Shown here: positions 13,939 through 26,387 of the stretch, in pieces | How the letters are laid out: every line of letters begins with the position of its first letter | Numbering within the stretch: the stretch's first letter is position 1 | Assembly (NCBI GenBank): GCA_033002965.1 | Contig: JAURVB010013950.1 | Location: 1-64,000 of the forward strand | Direction: 5' to 3' | DNA length: 64,000 nt | Source of the DNA: Piper betle | Taxonomy: Eukaryota > Streptophyta > Magnoliopsida > Piperales > Piperaceae | Made by a program: the position numbers and the translations under genes | The notes under the pieces: model-generated | What the model saw: only the letters and a program-made list of their open reading frames with translations | Told to the model about the DNA's origin: nothing | Databases searched by the model: none

Positions 13939-14759
13939 CCATGATGCACGAATCAGCCGATTCCGATTCCGTACGGAATAGGCCGATTTAAATCGGATCG
14001 GCATTGCATCGATCCGATTTTGGGGCCGACTCGGTTGGCCCTGAATCGGCGTTCGAATCGGCCGATTTTTTATAAAATTACTAAAATACCCTAAGTATAA
14101 TTTTTATTAAATTATTTAAGCATGGGTAAAATAATAATTTGGATTTTAAAAACCTAAAATCAAACCCGCTCCCCCCACGCCTTTGTCGCTAGTCCGCCCG
14201 CCGCCACCCCGTTTCCGCCCTCCACCGTGCTCCCCGACTCCGGGCGGCCGCCGACCAAGCTACCGACCTGCCGCCGACCTCGCAACATCGCAGCCGACGT
14301 GTGGCCGGACCAAATCGGGCTGTAACGCACGAATCGCCGCCGACTCGCCGCTGGCTGTGGGCCGCCGACTGTTTGTCCGACCGGGCTGCCGACATCGCCA
14401 CCGCGAGACTCGCCGCCAACCGTGCCGACGGCGGCGACAGCGGCGGGGGTAAAGAGTGGCATTCTCGTAATTAAAAGTTAACTCGAGTCTAACTCGAATT
14501 AAAAATAATAATTAATTCTAAATAATTTTAAAAAATCTTAAAAAATATTTAAAAATATCAAAAACTATAATACATAGAATAATATCAAAATAACATCAAT
14601 ACCCAATTTTAATATATTTATATTATAAATTGTCAAATTATTATATATGACCGATTAAATTAATTTGGACCGATTCAACTGAGCCGATTCTGATTCCGAT
14701 TCCGACTCCCTGGAAAACCGATTCCGATTCCGATTCTAACTCCGATTCATGTAACCATG
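13939..14759. mobile_element. Non-autonomous hAT-like element, 821 bp
   Basis: The element is bounded by perfect 8-bp direct repeats ATAACCAC at 13931-13938 and 14760-14767, the duplication length of hAT elements. Its ends are imperfect inverted repeats: CATGATGCACGAATC at the left and the complement of GATTCATGTAACCATG at the right. The subterminal regions are full of CCGATTC/GAATCGG words. A central GC-rich island (about 14160-14455) contains low-complexity CCGCCG-type DNA that opens several frames but resembles no protein. No transposase is present. It lies about 100 bp beyond the stop codon of the potassium channel gene. Confidence 0.8.
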
Positions 14760-14861
14760 ATAACCACACAATTTTGCCGCTACAAATAAAACTAATGCAT
14801 TCTCCATTTTATAATTCTCCATTTTATCAGAAGGAGAAATGGGGTATTATTAATATCCAAA

Positions 14862-17800
14862 CTAATGACATTTTGTGATGTTATTTCCCGCTTCTTTTTC
14901 TGAGTGAAGGCTTTCCTCTTTAGCTTGCTCCAATATCTTCAGCAAAGGTTTGCTTCCACACTCCCTGCCATCGTCCAATGGGGTCTTTCCCCACCTGATT
15001 TGAATTACATGGCAGCAAAAGTTTTTCTTAAGCACCACTAGAAGTGGGCAATTTTTGCATAAACAGGCATATACGAGATAGAGAATTGATGTTATATACC
15101 TGTCTATTGCTAGAATGTCTGCTCCATACTTGAGCAACATGCTGGCCACCAAGTGCAAGCCTTCGGAGGCGGCGACATGAAGGGGCGTGCGTTGGTCGTA
15201 GTTGCATGAGTTGGGATCAAGCCCATTGTCCAACAGTCTCTTCAAAAGATCAATGTTACTCTCTGCAACTACTTTGCACAGGTAGCTTCCTCCATCTTCA
15301 AGGCTCAAAATGGCTCCCTTGTTCACCAACAGGGCAGCTACTCTGTCGTGGCCAGCCTTGACTGCTTCCAACAGAGGTGAATTTCCAAACTTGTCTGCTA
15401 CCAATCGTGTAACATGTTAGAAAATATTACAGGGTCACTTTTATTTAATCTAAATCATGTTTGAACGAGTACAAGGCACCTGTGCAGTTGACATCCACCC
15501 CTCTTTGCAAAAGGAATTTCACTATGTCTTCATACCCTTTGGAGGCAGCCAAATGCTGTTTTTGTATGAAACATTATGCCAATTTGAGATTTTTTTTAAA
15601 AAAAATAAATCTGATAATGAGAAGACCTTGTCAGTGACTTGCTGATAATGGAAATTCTTACTAGTGCAGTTCTTCCATCATAGTCCATCATGCATGGGTT
15701 TGCTCCTGCATTGATCAAGCCTTTTAAATGATATAAATCACCGTGATAAGCAGCACTGTTCACTCCCAGAGCCAATTCTGACTCTTGCTTAGCAATAAGG
15801 TAGGTTATGTCGGATTCTAGTTGTCTTATTCTCGAGTCCGTGTCTTTGTTCTGGATTGACAATTCATACATGAAATGATGAAAACTCTAATAAAAGAACC
15901 ACATCTAAATGCTGCAAGGACCATATATATCTTGTGTCTTGGCTAGTAACTTAATTGGCTCTATTGTCAATACCTTAAGAAGATTGTTGAGGACTTGCCG
16001 GCTATCTTTGAAGTAAAGCTGTAAGATACCGTTGAAAGCTTGCTTTTCTATTCGTAAGAGCCTGGACAACTCACTCACACGAACTGTATATGGTTGGGGA
16101 ATGTTGCAGAGGACTGCAATTTCACCAAATACACTGTTTGCTTCAAGCGTAGCAATGACGTCTTCCGAACCATTTTCACTTGCTACAACTTCTTCCTGCC
16201 ACAAGGAATGAAAACAAAAAGATAAGCTCAACTTTCAAAGTAAATATTATTGAAGCCTGTTCGATTAATAGCATAAGTTTTCTACTAACTGCAATGATAG
16301 CAAGCATAAATTTGGAAGCATTACCAAACAGCCATGAGAAACAATATACAATTGATCTACAGCACTGCTCTGCTCCATCACAGTTTCTCCTGGAAGAAAG
16401 AATTCCTCGTTCAACTTCATAACCTGTGAAGATTACTCAATGTCATCGCTCACAAAGAGAGAAGGGCCGGTATAGAAAGTTTTGAGAAGAAAAGATATCT
16501 CTCAGAGTATCGGGGTCGTTACTATTTGGTTTAGAAACTCCTCGGAGCATCCTTTGAAAAGAGGAACTTGTTGAGCCGTCTCACTGTATAAGGTCTGAGA
16601 AACCTACAGGAGTATTAATAAGAAGAGATTAGAAAAATTCAAAGCATTGGTGACATTTTACTTGATCATATGGTGGAACAGGCTAAAAAATATTACCTGG
16701 GATCTAACAGCCAACGGAATGTCACTAAGAACATTGTTTTTACTATAACTCCTCTCATACTGGAGCTGGAGATGGCTCTTTATCTGAGACCTAGTATCTT
16801 TATCAAGATTATGTCGATTCATATACTTCATGAGATCAGTCATTTTGTCTCTGAATCTCTCTGTATTTGATCCCTTAACAATCAGAGCTGTCATGTTACC
16901 AATTAAGTATGCTCCTAGAATCATATCAAAGGAGACGTAAATCATAATGAAGATCATCTCTCTTATGTTAACAGCATGAATATCTCCATATCCTGCACAA
17001 AAGATTACCACATCAGGCTTACTTGCTGATGGAATGATAACAATTGCTATACCATAGACAACTGCAAAAGTTTCAATCAACACGTGGTTCACATCTCCCA
17101 ACTCTAGTAACCAAATTTTCATATAGATGGTTGTCATTTACAAGAAGCTGATGTATGTAAGAAATTTGACATTACCAACTGTGGCCATAGTGACAATGGC
17201 AAAATATAAAGAAGTAATATAACGCCTCCAAAAGTCTATCTCTCTGAAGTTAATGTACTTGTAGTCTCCCATGGTTAGGCTTCCTATCCAAGTGTATCCT
17301 TCCTTTTCAGGGGGTATGGTAGTGGCTAAGTAATAGAAGATACAAGCAGCTGTGTGAGTACAGTAGAGCTCCACTGTGATTAGCTTCACTATCCTTGTAA
17401 ACAAGTAGTTGATCCGAATGTTTTTCTCCATCCTCTGGAAGAACTCTGAAACTTTTCGCGCCCTATAGAGCCGAATCCAGACAAGGCATCGGATTGCTTC
17501 ATATCTTCCTGTTGCCTGGGATGACATGAAGAAATTGACAATGAGATGAAGCAAGAATTTTTGCAGTACACGATGGTTGAAATTGAATTGGCATTGCACC
17601 TTGTACATGGTGTCCCAAGGAACACAGCTAAGAAGATCCAGCACGAAGCTGCTCTTAGCATAGCTGCATCAATTGAATTAGCTATCAATACTGAATCATA
17701 CACCCGAATAATTGAAGCAATTGAATGTGTTATTTTCAGTGGCACAATGTTGAGTACTGGTACTCACCGTAATGCAATGCTTCTCCTATCATGTACCATT

Positions 17801-18454
17801 TTGTAGGTGTGGAGATCTCTGTAGGCCACAAAAAATTGCAAAATCACATCTGCTAGGAACACAACCTGTACACTTTCAAGGCTGCGGAGGTGATCTGGCA
17901 AACCTCTAAAGAATCCAAATTCCACCGGAGTGAAAAATGAAGAATATATTGACCATAAAAATATAATGTTTACCCAGCACCTGTACAATCTGCAACATAT
18001 ATAAAATCCAGACTCTAATTAGTAATTACACATTGAATTGCCACCTGCAAGCTTCAAGATTTGCACTCTCTAGCTAAGGCGCGGATGCGCAACCAAATCG
18101 AACAAGGATAAAATTACACATGAAATTATTATAACAGGACGCTTACCTTCCATTTGGGTTTATGGCAAAGCTACCATAGCATTCGTTAATTGGAAGCCTA
18201 AGACCGCTCATCTCCCACTTGCTGTTCCTATCCATGCCATACGTGATTGTGAACATCCTCAAACATCTTCCCACGGATCCATCCACGTCGTCTGCTATTT
18301 CATTCGTTTCAAACTCCTCTTGTATCTCTGTTCCCATTACTCCCTTCTTCTCTATATCAACCCTCTTTTGCTTCAGATTTAAAAGGAATTGAGGAAGAGT
18401 TGCAGTGAGGAAACAAACATTTAAGTTGGATGCCTGTCTATGCACCGTGGCCAC
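14862..18454 (-). CDS. Shaker-type outward-rectifying K+ channel, SKOR/GORK class, without KHA domain
   Basis: Voltage-gated plasma-membrane K+ channel of the class that releases K+ into xylem (SKOR) or from guard cells (GORK). Twelve exons: 18454-18147, 17989-17768, 17663-17600, 17515-17176, 16992-16697, 16603-16523, 16423-16325, 16195-15974, 15850-15662, 15555-15480, 15394-15100, 14994-14862. They sum to 2,325 nt with every junction in frame (774 aa). Order: S1 with SSFFTPVEFGFFRGLP; basic S4 region WIRLYRARKVSEF; pore ATVGYGD near residue 311, split by intron 4; S6 FDMILGAYLIGNMTALIVKG; C-linker; cyclic-nucleotide-binding-like domain (FGEIAVLCNIPQPYTVRV); ankyrin repeats (HLAASKGYEDIVKFL, TPLHVAASEG). 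It ends in NNITKCH just after the last ankyrin repeat, so the roughly 60-70-residue KHA domain of SKOR/GORK (820-828 aa) is absent. An internal start at 18337 (MGTEIQEEFE) is an alternative N-terminus. Class assignment is strong. Confidence 0.93.
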
Positions 18455-18926
18455 TAAGGGACTGGTATGTGAGACGTATAATTAATGTCTGATTGGAACT
18501 TGCATTACTTTTCATGTGATTGAGGTTCCAATTTGTTGTGATGGCTTCACCTCCACTGTATGGCGCAAATTGGATAAGATGCATTACAGTCCACAATCCA
18601 GAACTGTCGACGCCCATAACTTTTAACCAAGTTTAAAGAACTATGATCAGTTACGTCAATTACATCTCATGTCGAATAGCCGGCACTATTGAAGGAACTA
18701 TTAGTTTATGCTAGCCACAAGAAAAGAAAGACTGCCTTTGGTAATTGTTACCACTTGTAGCTATGTAGGAACTTGCTGTTAAATTACAACCACTTGATTC
18801 TTTTTATTTACTGCCATTGAAGGCCATGCATCCAAGTGCTTCACTTTAGTGTAACATTAAATTAGTACGTGAAGTTCAGGACAGGTATATGTGCACATCG
18901 AAATGCTCACTTTAATTTGGGGGAAC

Positions 18927-19492
18927 TTTTATGGTGGGTAAGGTTTCTCTATTTGTGCTAGTTGCATGCGCTTTGTGGGAATTAAGGCTTCTCTATTGGC
19001 GAGTGGGACGACCAACTCTATTAGGTCTGAACAGAATTGTGCATTTCCTCCCCACTCTTAGCATGTATATGCCAACGAGTGTGTGTATTCCATTCCCATT
19101 TCCCTTCCATGCATTTGTTACCCTTCATTTGGACCAAGGGCCACATTTCTATGTGCCTTTATGCCCTAGTTTCAGATCATCTCATTAGTTAATGCTGGTA
19201 GTCATGTTCCTTTTATGGTGGGTAAGGTTTCTCTATTTGTGTTAGTTGCATGCGCTTTGTGGGAATTAAGGCTTCTCTATTGGCGAGTGGGACGACCAAC
19301 TCTATTAGGTCTGAACAGAATTGTGCATCTCCTCCCCACTCTTAGCATGTATATGCCAACGAGTCTGTGCATTCCATTCCCATTTCCCTTCCATGCATTT
19401 GTTACCTTTCATTTGGACCAAGGGCCACGTTTCTATGGGCCTTTATGCCCTAGTTTCAGATCATCTCATCAGTTAATGTTGGTATTCATGTT
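18927..19492. repeat. Two-copy tandem duplication, 284-bp unit
   Basis: The segment beginning TTTTATGGTGGGTAAGG at about 18927 is repeated immediately from about 19211 with a constant offset of 284 bp and only scattered substitutions (for example CATTTCC against CATCTCC, and GTGTGTATT against GTCTGTGCA). Both copies keep the same open frame from ATGGTGGGTAAGG, but the predicted peptide resembles no family I know. It lies about 500 bp upstream of the channel gene, in its possible promoter region. Confidence 0.9.
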
Positions 19493-21651
19493 ATGGCTTA
19501 CAGAACTTACAGTCTTCTTTCCTTATTTTCCCGATGTTAACACTTGTGACGGTTTTTTAGCCTGATAAGAGGAAATGATTTACAACTCCATGTGTACATA
19601 TCGGGTCTCACAGCTTCCATTGGTAATTTGTAAGTCGAAGAAACGTATTATTTTCCACGTCTACGTGTCTCTTGTAGACAATCGCGAAAATGTAGCTTAT
19701 TTTCTGTTGTCAGATTACTTATACATTGCAAATATTAACCAGTACTCGAGGAAAGAAACGGGAAAAAAAGGAGTTTTTTTCCTGTCTTGGATATGCTACA
19801 GAAATGAGTGAGAATATTTGGTTTGGTTAAAATGTTTTCCATTTTGCGTTCAAGCATATACATTATTTTTGGTTGAGAGGAAAACATGGAGTATCAAGTG
19901 ATAAATACAAAACTAAAATTAGGTTTATAAAGGCTGGCCAAACTCAAGGTTTGAAGGCGTTATTGTATGTCGAGGTATCCAGGCAGAGATGGTCCATCCC
20001 CTTGAATGCTCCGCTCCTACTCGGTGCAGCCTCACGGTCTCTCAAATCAATTGCAGAGAAGATTTATAAGATGCTATTCTCTGAGTAGTTTCCCTTACGA
20101 ATATGGTCCATGGGCAGAGGTTAGCATTTCATGGGCTCGAATAAATGAGTCTAGGTTTTGATTGGGCTTGTAATATCTCGCACTCAGGTACACGAGACGG
20201 CTAGTGGGCTTATGTGGAGAATGGACCTTAGTGAGCTTGATTAGAGCTTGATAATTAGCTGGGTCCACTTGGTGTTCACAAATTACACCTCGACATTGTT
20301 GTAGCTAAAACGGGATAATTCCATTTCCCATCGACCAACTACTAAACCATTGAGAAAATATAAAAGCATAAATTGACATAATCAGATCACATTACAGACG
20401 CATATTTTTTATCCAAAATAACGATTTAAAATTAGTAACCGTCAACCCCAAAGTCAGATAAGAAGAATCCATATGCGAGTTGGAGCTCCAAGCCCAGTTC
20501 AAATCACCCTTCTAGGACAATACCAGTCTTATAATTAGGAGTTAGGTCTGTTACTTTTAGATTAAAAAAAAAACACTACTTAATAGATATTTTAAAATCA
20601 ACTTTTATCAAAATTATTTTGAAATCATTAGATGAACACCAACACGAGATAGGGCATAACCGTCTACGTTTGAATCAAAACGTTTGGGCCCACGTGTAAA
20701 TAGTATTTGGCACCGGCAGGCAGGTAGGTAAACATATATTGCCGTTCTCTAATCTGGGGCCATTGTCCTAACTCCTAATTATAAGTTGTCTTTAAAAAAA
20801 ACACCTAATTACAAAAAAAGTGCACAAATTATTTTAAGTTTGAAATTCGTCTATTTAGAAATTATTTTCTACTTAGAATGTTAAGTAGTAGTGTTGCATA
20901 ATTTTCATACACTCTTCACTTCTGTATTTTTTTAAAAATAAATATAATAAGTAAGCTTTACTCCATGCGTGCATCCCGTAGTGGCATTGACGTGAAACGT
21001 GTGTCAAAAAATCTGATATTTCTAAATTTTATTTTGCTTAAGTAATTATCGATCATAATATTAATATATTATCAAATTTGAAACAACACAATAAATCCCA
21101 TCCAAACACTTTGAAATTGAGCTTGCATGCCAATTATCGATAAAAAATTTGATATAAGTGGTTATCATAGTATTAAAAACTTGTTTTGGTTTATTTATTT
21201 TAAATAATTTGTAATAATAATAATAACATTAACTTATTATTAACATGGTTCCCATATAGTTATTATTATTTACCAAGAAAGATATCGTGATGTGCAATTT
21301 CTATTGGATATATTTTAATTTTATATATACATTCTTATTGAATAATAAGATTAAATATAATAATTTAATGTATTAGATATAAAAAGTGATTAACCTTAAA
21401 AATATATCTTATTTAAATACAAAAGATAAATTATAAATTATTTATTTTTTATTATATTTTTTGAAAATAATTGGATAGACTCGTGTTACTGAAACGTTAA
21501 AAATTAAGGTTAAGTATGTTTGAATCCATAATCTAAGAGGATATATTTTTATTGTTATTTTATTTTAAGATGTTGAGGTTATAATATATTTATTTATTTT
21601 AATTAATTAATTCTCTTGCTTTTATTTAAGAAGGGAAGAAGAGGAAATTAG

Positions 21652-21660
21652 TATATATAA
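21652..21660 (+). promoter_or_regulatory. Probable TATA box of the MMT locus
   Basis: TATATATAA lies about 515 bp before the MMT start codon and is followed by a CT-rich stretch suitable for a start site near 21690. A leader with an intron (GT at about 21860) would fit the distance, but I cannot confirm it. Confidence 0.4.
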
Positions 21661-21905
21661 AGTAGAGCAGGCGGGACCTCACTATTTTCCCTCCTCTTCC
21701 ATCCTTCAAAATCACAGATCACCGTACTCTTAGAAACTTATTTAAAAAAGAAAACTTAGAAGGCTATAAAAGTGAGGTGTATAATGATTGATGACATGCT
21801 CTTCCCCCAACTTCGACCTTAGGGGAATTTTTGTGAGTTTGTTCGCCCACAACAGCCAGGTAAATACTTATCATCTCAATTATCTTACTTATTTGTTATT
21901 ATATT

Positions 21906-21926
21906 ATATATATATATATATATATA
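21906..21926. repeat. AT dinucleotide microsatellite
   Basis: A run of about ten TA units lies in the leader/promoter area of the MMT locus. It is a simple repeat with no sign of function. Confidence 0.85.
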
Positions 21927-23130
21927 AATATAATATAAAATCTATATTATTATATTATTTTATTAAATCAAATTTGAATAAAACCTTACTCAAAATCGGG
22001 TCAAATTTAAAACCGAATCGAGACAAACCAACGTTAAATCCTCGCGAGATAAATTAGCAACCGTATCCGATCCCAATCGCTGCTCTTTTCTCGAAACTCG
22101 CAAGTTTGGCATTCCCCGTTCCCCCATTCCTCTCATCTCCTCGAAACTCGGAAGAACTCGGCCGCCGGCGGATCCGATGGACGCGGCGGGCGGCGGAGTA
22201 TTGGCCGGCGACGTGGACGGCTTCCTCCGCCGGTGCGAGCCCTCCGGCGACGCCGCCTACGGCGCGTTCAAGTCCCTGCTCGAGCTGCCCGACGCCCCCG
22301 CCGCTCACCGCCGCCGCTTTTGCTCCAAGGACGACTGCGACCGCTGCTTCTCCACCTTCCACTACCGCATTCACGACGTCGTCCTCGCCGATTTCCAGGG
22401 TTTTCTTTTCTTCTCGTGGCCTTTGCTTCTTTTTTTGGTTTTGTCGATTGTATTGTATGATTCTGTGTGTTGGCATCCGCATTAGAAATTGGATAATGCG
22501 TTCACTTCTTCTTTGTCGATCTGAGGTTTGATTATCATCTGAATGTTGGCATCTATTATGGTGTTTGCCATCGGATAACAATTCCAGTGTGTTTTCACTT
22601 GGAAATTAGCCATGGCATGGCCTTCTTGTTTTGCATTATTTTTGTGATTTTTGATGAATTCGCCTTTTATTAGATCAACTGTTCTACTATTATTTTGTTT
22701 TTTTGGGTAACATGTTATGATTGTTATCTATTATTATGAAGTGTACGTTTCGCTTTCGTTGTTCTTGTATCATGTAATAAAGACCGCTGTGTTTGATTGA
22801 TTGGGAGTTTGAAACTTTTTGTTACGATCTGGAAGGGTACCATGAGAGGAACACGTTGACGATGATGGAGATTCCTAGTATCTTTGTTCCAGAAGATTGG
22901 TCTATTACGTTCTATGAGGGGATTAACAGACAGCCCCAGTCTATATTTAAGGACAAGACTGTAACAGAGCTTGGTTGTGGAAATGGCTGGATATCCATTG
23001 CTCTCGCCGAGAAGTGGAGTCCTTCGAAGGTTTGTGGCAATGTGTTTATATTTGTGTCTTGATCTACATGCCATGTCCAGTTCAGATTGGTTTTACCTGA
23101 TCCAGCGTGTTTTTTCATGCCTATGTTTGG

Positions 23131-24958
23131 TGTCACAGGCCCGTTCGCAAGGCCTAATTTTTCGCCTCCGAGTTCCTGCCTGTGCGGCGTATTCCCCTCC
23201 CTGGGAACACTCAGCCTGATACTCAACACGCAATAGCGGGAGCCAAGGCCACAAACACTACACTCGTGTTCGGCCGCAATACGCACCACCAAGGTTGACC
23301 CCTGCACGTCCAGCAGATCGACCCGCTCGGTGTTGCCCTCGAACAGCGCCCTTGATCGATCACCCGTGTCTGGCCACGCACCAGCACTTCGACAGCACTC
23401 CTGGCTATCGGCACGCCTTGTCGATAGGCTGTTCCAGGAGTCAAACAGCACCACCACCGCAGCACTGCCCGATCGCCCCACCAGCAACACGCCTGGTAGA
23501 GATCGTGCCTCTGTCCCTGTTCGTCTCAGCAACCACCGTCGCCTTGTAAACCTCGACCACGACCCGGTACTAAGGTTCCCTGCCTAAAACGTCAGACAAC
23601 GAACACAACACAGATATACGGGGAAACCCCAACCTTATATTAATCTGTCAATACAAGGAATTACAAGTACTCGACTCCTCTCTCAAGCACTCGCTCGGCT
23701 TGTGGACAGCCCCACAGCCTCGCCCCCAATGTACCCAAAATACAAAGGAAGTCACACAAGGATTACCTGGCCCGAGTAACCCTCCCAGTTGCCAACACCA
23801 GCAACCTCACAACGTGCACCTTGGATTCAAGCAAGCGTCTGGAATTCCAGCACTACTCCCAGCGCCGGCTGCAGCAACTCCCTCGCTTCTTCCCTCTCCA
23901 GGTTGCTCACGTTGCACACACCGATCAGCAGGTCTCACCACGAGAACAAGTTCCCAATCGGCCCTCTCTTCAGTCCGTCGAAGAGAAGTTTTCTTCTCCA
24001 CGTCTGGCCTAACCCTTATATACTCCCACGAACGGCTGCTCCAAGATAACTCCGAATCTGCCAGCATCTTCAACTCCAGAGATCTGCAAGATCCACCGTG
24101 TTCAGCAACCTAGCCCATCTCCCGTCCAGGTTCATCCAACGGCCTTCAAGTTTATCTTCAGCAGTTAGTTGCAACTAACTTCCTAAACGCCCAATCTGGA
24201 TAACTGCATATCTTCACCAAGATACTCCAGCAACGTCCAGGAAGCTTCCTCCTAACGGTCGGCTGCACCGCTAGGATCCCGTCTCGATCACCACGGCTCG
24301 ACCCTAGGCCTTGGTTCAACCTCGCAGCAATTACCGACCCACATGCCGGCAATGGCCCACCGCTGCGTCGCCCAAATCTGCACATCGCTACCGATCAGGA
24401 CCCAGTACCGCACCAAACAGCGGTACCTGCATGCCGCTCATGCCCGCGCCCATGCACCATGCAGCGCTCGCGCGCCCGCACGCGCTTGTCCGCGCGCGCT
24501 CGCCCGCGCGCGTCCGCCTGTGCGCACACCTGCGCGACGCTCGGCGCGCTCGCTCGCGCGCTCCTACTGCTGCTCCCGGTAGCGTGATCGGTCCAAATAC
24601 CGATCACCACGCAGCGCCTAGCGCCAGTGCTCGATCACAGCACTCGTTAGCGCACCTCGATCCGACCTTGCTGCTTTTGAGGTTTCTTCAAACCCGGACC
24701 TGGCATTGCTCGGCACACCATGTACCGACCCAAATGCCGGCACTTGCTGCTGTTGCCGACGCCTTGCTCCACCGGCATGCTCGGTCCTCCAGCAGCGTCG
24801 TGCAACTCGGTTTGGACTGCAACATAATCACGGGTTAGCCTCGGTGTGTTGTTTCCACCACTCGGATAACCACTGCTATCCCCTTCATGGACGTAGGGAA
24901 TCCCGGAACAACACCCAAACCCTGGTTCCCGGGACGTCCACGAATCAAGGCTGTAACA
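23131..24958. mobile_element. Solo LTR, 1,828 bp, GC-rich
   Basis: The block begins TGTCACAG and ends CTGTAACA, so it has TG...CA ends with an 8-base imperfect inverted terminus. It is flanked by identical 5-bp repeats TTTGG (23126-23130 and 24959-24963), the target duplication of an LTR retrotransposon. It interrupts intron 2 of the MMT locus. No gag or pol frame, primer-binding site or second LTR is seen, so it is best read as a solo LTR left by recombination between two LTRs. Composition is far more GC-rich than the surrounding intron, with a CGCG-rich run at about 24465-24560. Orientation is uncertain. Confidence 0.85.
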
Positions 24959-25421
24959 TTTGGCATCATATAACATCATGGAATTTGTGTAGGTTTACGG
25001 TCTTGACATTAATCCAAGAGCCATCAAAGTTTGTATATTGATGCATTAGATGATGATGGACAATCCATCTACGATGAGGAAGGGAAAACATTGCTTGATC
25101 GGGTTGAGTTCATGAGTCTGTTTGTTGGCTTAGAGATCATAAAATAGAGCTTGATCGAATTGTTGGATGCATACCGCGTTTAACTTTCTGATTACGTATC
25201 TGCGTTCAGACTTTGCAAATTAATGTGAGGCAGCTTTGAAGTCAAAATATGCCTTGTAAATAATAGTTTATTTTCTGTATCAAACTTAATTTTGTAAAGT
25301 TTATGCTCTTTTTACTGTTCTTCAGATACTCAACCCAAATCCTGAAGCAATGTCAAAGTTGATAACTGAAAATGCAAGTGAGGAGTTTTTGTATTCTTTA
25401 AGTAACTACTGTGCACTTCAG

Positions 25422-26387
25422 GTGAGGGGCATTTCTTATCACTGGTCATAGATATCAAACTTTGCATATTTGCGAGGAACCTCGAGAGTAGAAATAAGGA
25501 ACGAAGTAACTAGAAGGATTTGTTAGAATCGATATCTTCTAGAGGGATTGTCTAGAAAGTGAGTCGTTTTGGGTGCAGGTGCATTCAAACGCAAAAGCTG
25601 ACATCTCCCTTCAACCCTTTGAGCGAAATGTGGCAAAAGGAAGGAAAATCCATGGACCGACCCCATTGTCTCCAACCCGTAGGAACTACGAGATCACCCC
25701 AAGGACGCCTTCGGCATCCAGGGGTCCCAGACCAATCATAGACCCTGTTCAATAAGCGGAACACATTAGCTGTCTGCTCTCCGATTGGGCAATAAGGGTC
25801 GGAGAAGGGCAATGCAAAGAATTGCCAAAACATTTGACTCTTGACTCATCCCAATATAAAGGGGTAGAAGTCTGTAACATAATTTTGATGTTATACTCAG
25901 TATAAACATGTTGGTTACCCGCAAGCATCTTCATGTTTGAATGCTTGTGGTTTTCTTATCAAAATTAAACCAGTTCTTATGGGTCTAAATCTCTAAGAGT
26001 ATTCTATGTTATGTTTTGGCTTCTAGAGCAAACTGTTCTGATTCCTTTGTTTTTGAGATAGCAAAATAATTGCTATCAAACTGAATTTGGTAACATTTTT
26101 CAACACTTCTAATCGCGAGCATTTTCTTGTCTTAATATTTTGGAAGCCTTTTATTTTTCTATGTAAAGCTTTGTAAATTGGATCTATAAATGGAACAGAA
26201 ATGTGAGATGTGTCAATTTGATTCATAAATCTTTATGTGGCATCCAATTAATTGTACAGATTTAGGGAGAGTTTGTAGGTCCGGTAAACTGAAGTTTGTT
26301 ACTATTTTTCGTAGGTCCGGTAGACTGAAGTTTGTTACGATTTCTTTCTTTCAACCTCATATATTACATGGGTCATCTAATGTGCAG
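25422..26387. other. MMT intron 4 with unassigned insertion-like sequence
   Basis: About 25530-25830 is less AT-rich than the rest of the intron and may be a transposon fragment, but I found no termini or target duplication. The 3' part is plain AT-rich intron with a 36-bp tandem repeat. Confidence 0.4.
26275..26346. repeat. 36-bp tandem repeat, two copies
   Basis: GTAGGTCCGGTA(A/G)ACTGAAG with the following GTTTGTTAC occurs at 26275 and again at 26311, exactly 36 bp later, with few differences. It is inside an intron of the MMT pseudogene. Confidence 0.85.

Larger units (their letters stand above)
19493..22176. other. Gene-poor DNA and MMT 5' region
   Basis: No protein family is recognisable. 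The left part includes an LTR-like phrase near 20160-20200 (TAATATCTCGCACTCAGGTA) with no partner repeat. From about 20,500 the DNA is very AT-rich. The last 500 bp are the likely promoter and leader of the MMT locus, with a TATA box and an AT microsatellite. Confidence 0.5.

Noticed and set aside
14160..14462. Open frames on both strands in the GC-rich island
   Set aside because: Three overlapping frames in CCGCCG-type DNA are expected by chance. The island is inside a transposon and has no domain signature.
20150..20290. LTR-like phrase TAATATCTCGCACTCAGG
   Set aside because: No matching second copy, primer site or target duplication within reach.
22054..22581. 175-codon minus-strand frame
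   Set aside because: Antisense to MMT exon 1, which has clear family similarity and splice sites.
22912..24838. Many 60-200-codon open frames in GC-rich DNA
   Set aside because: They fall within or overlap the solo LTR, overlap each other in several frames, and show no gag, pol or host domain.
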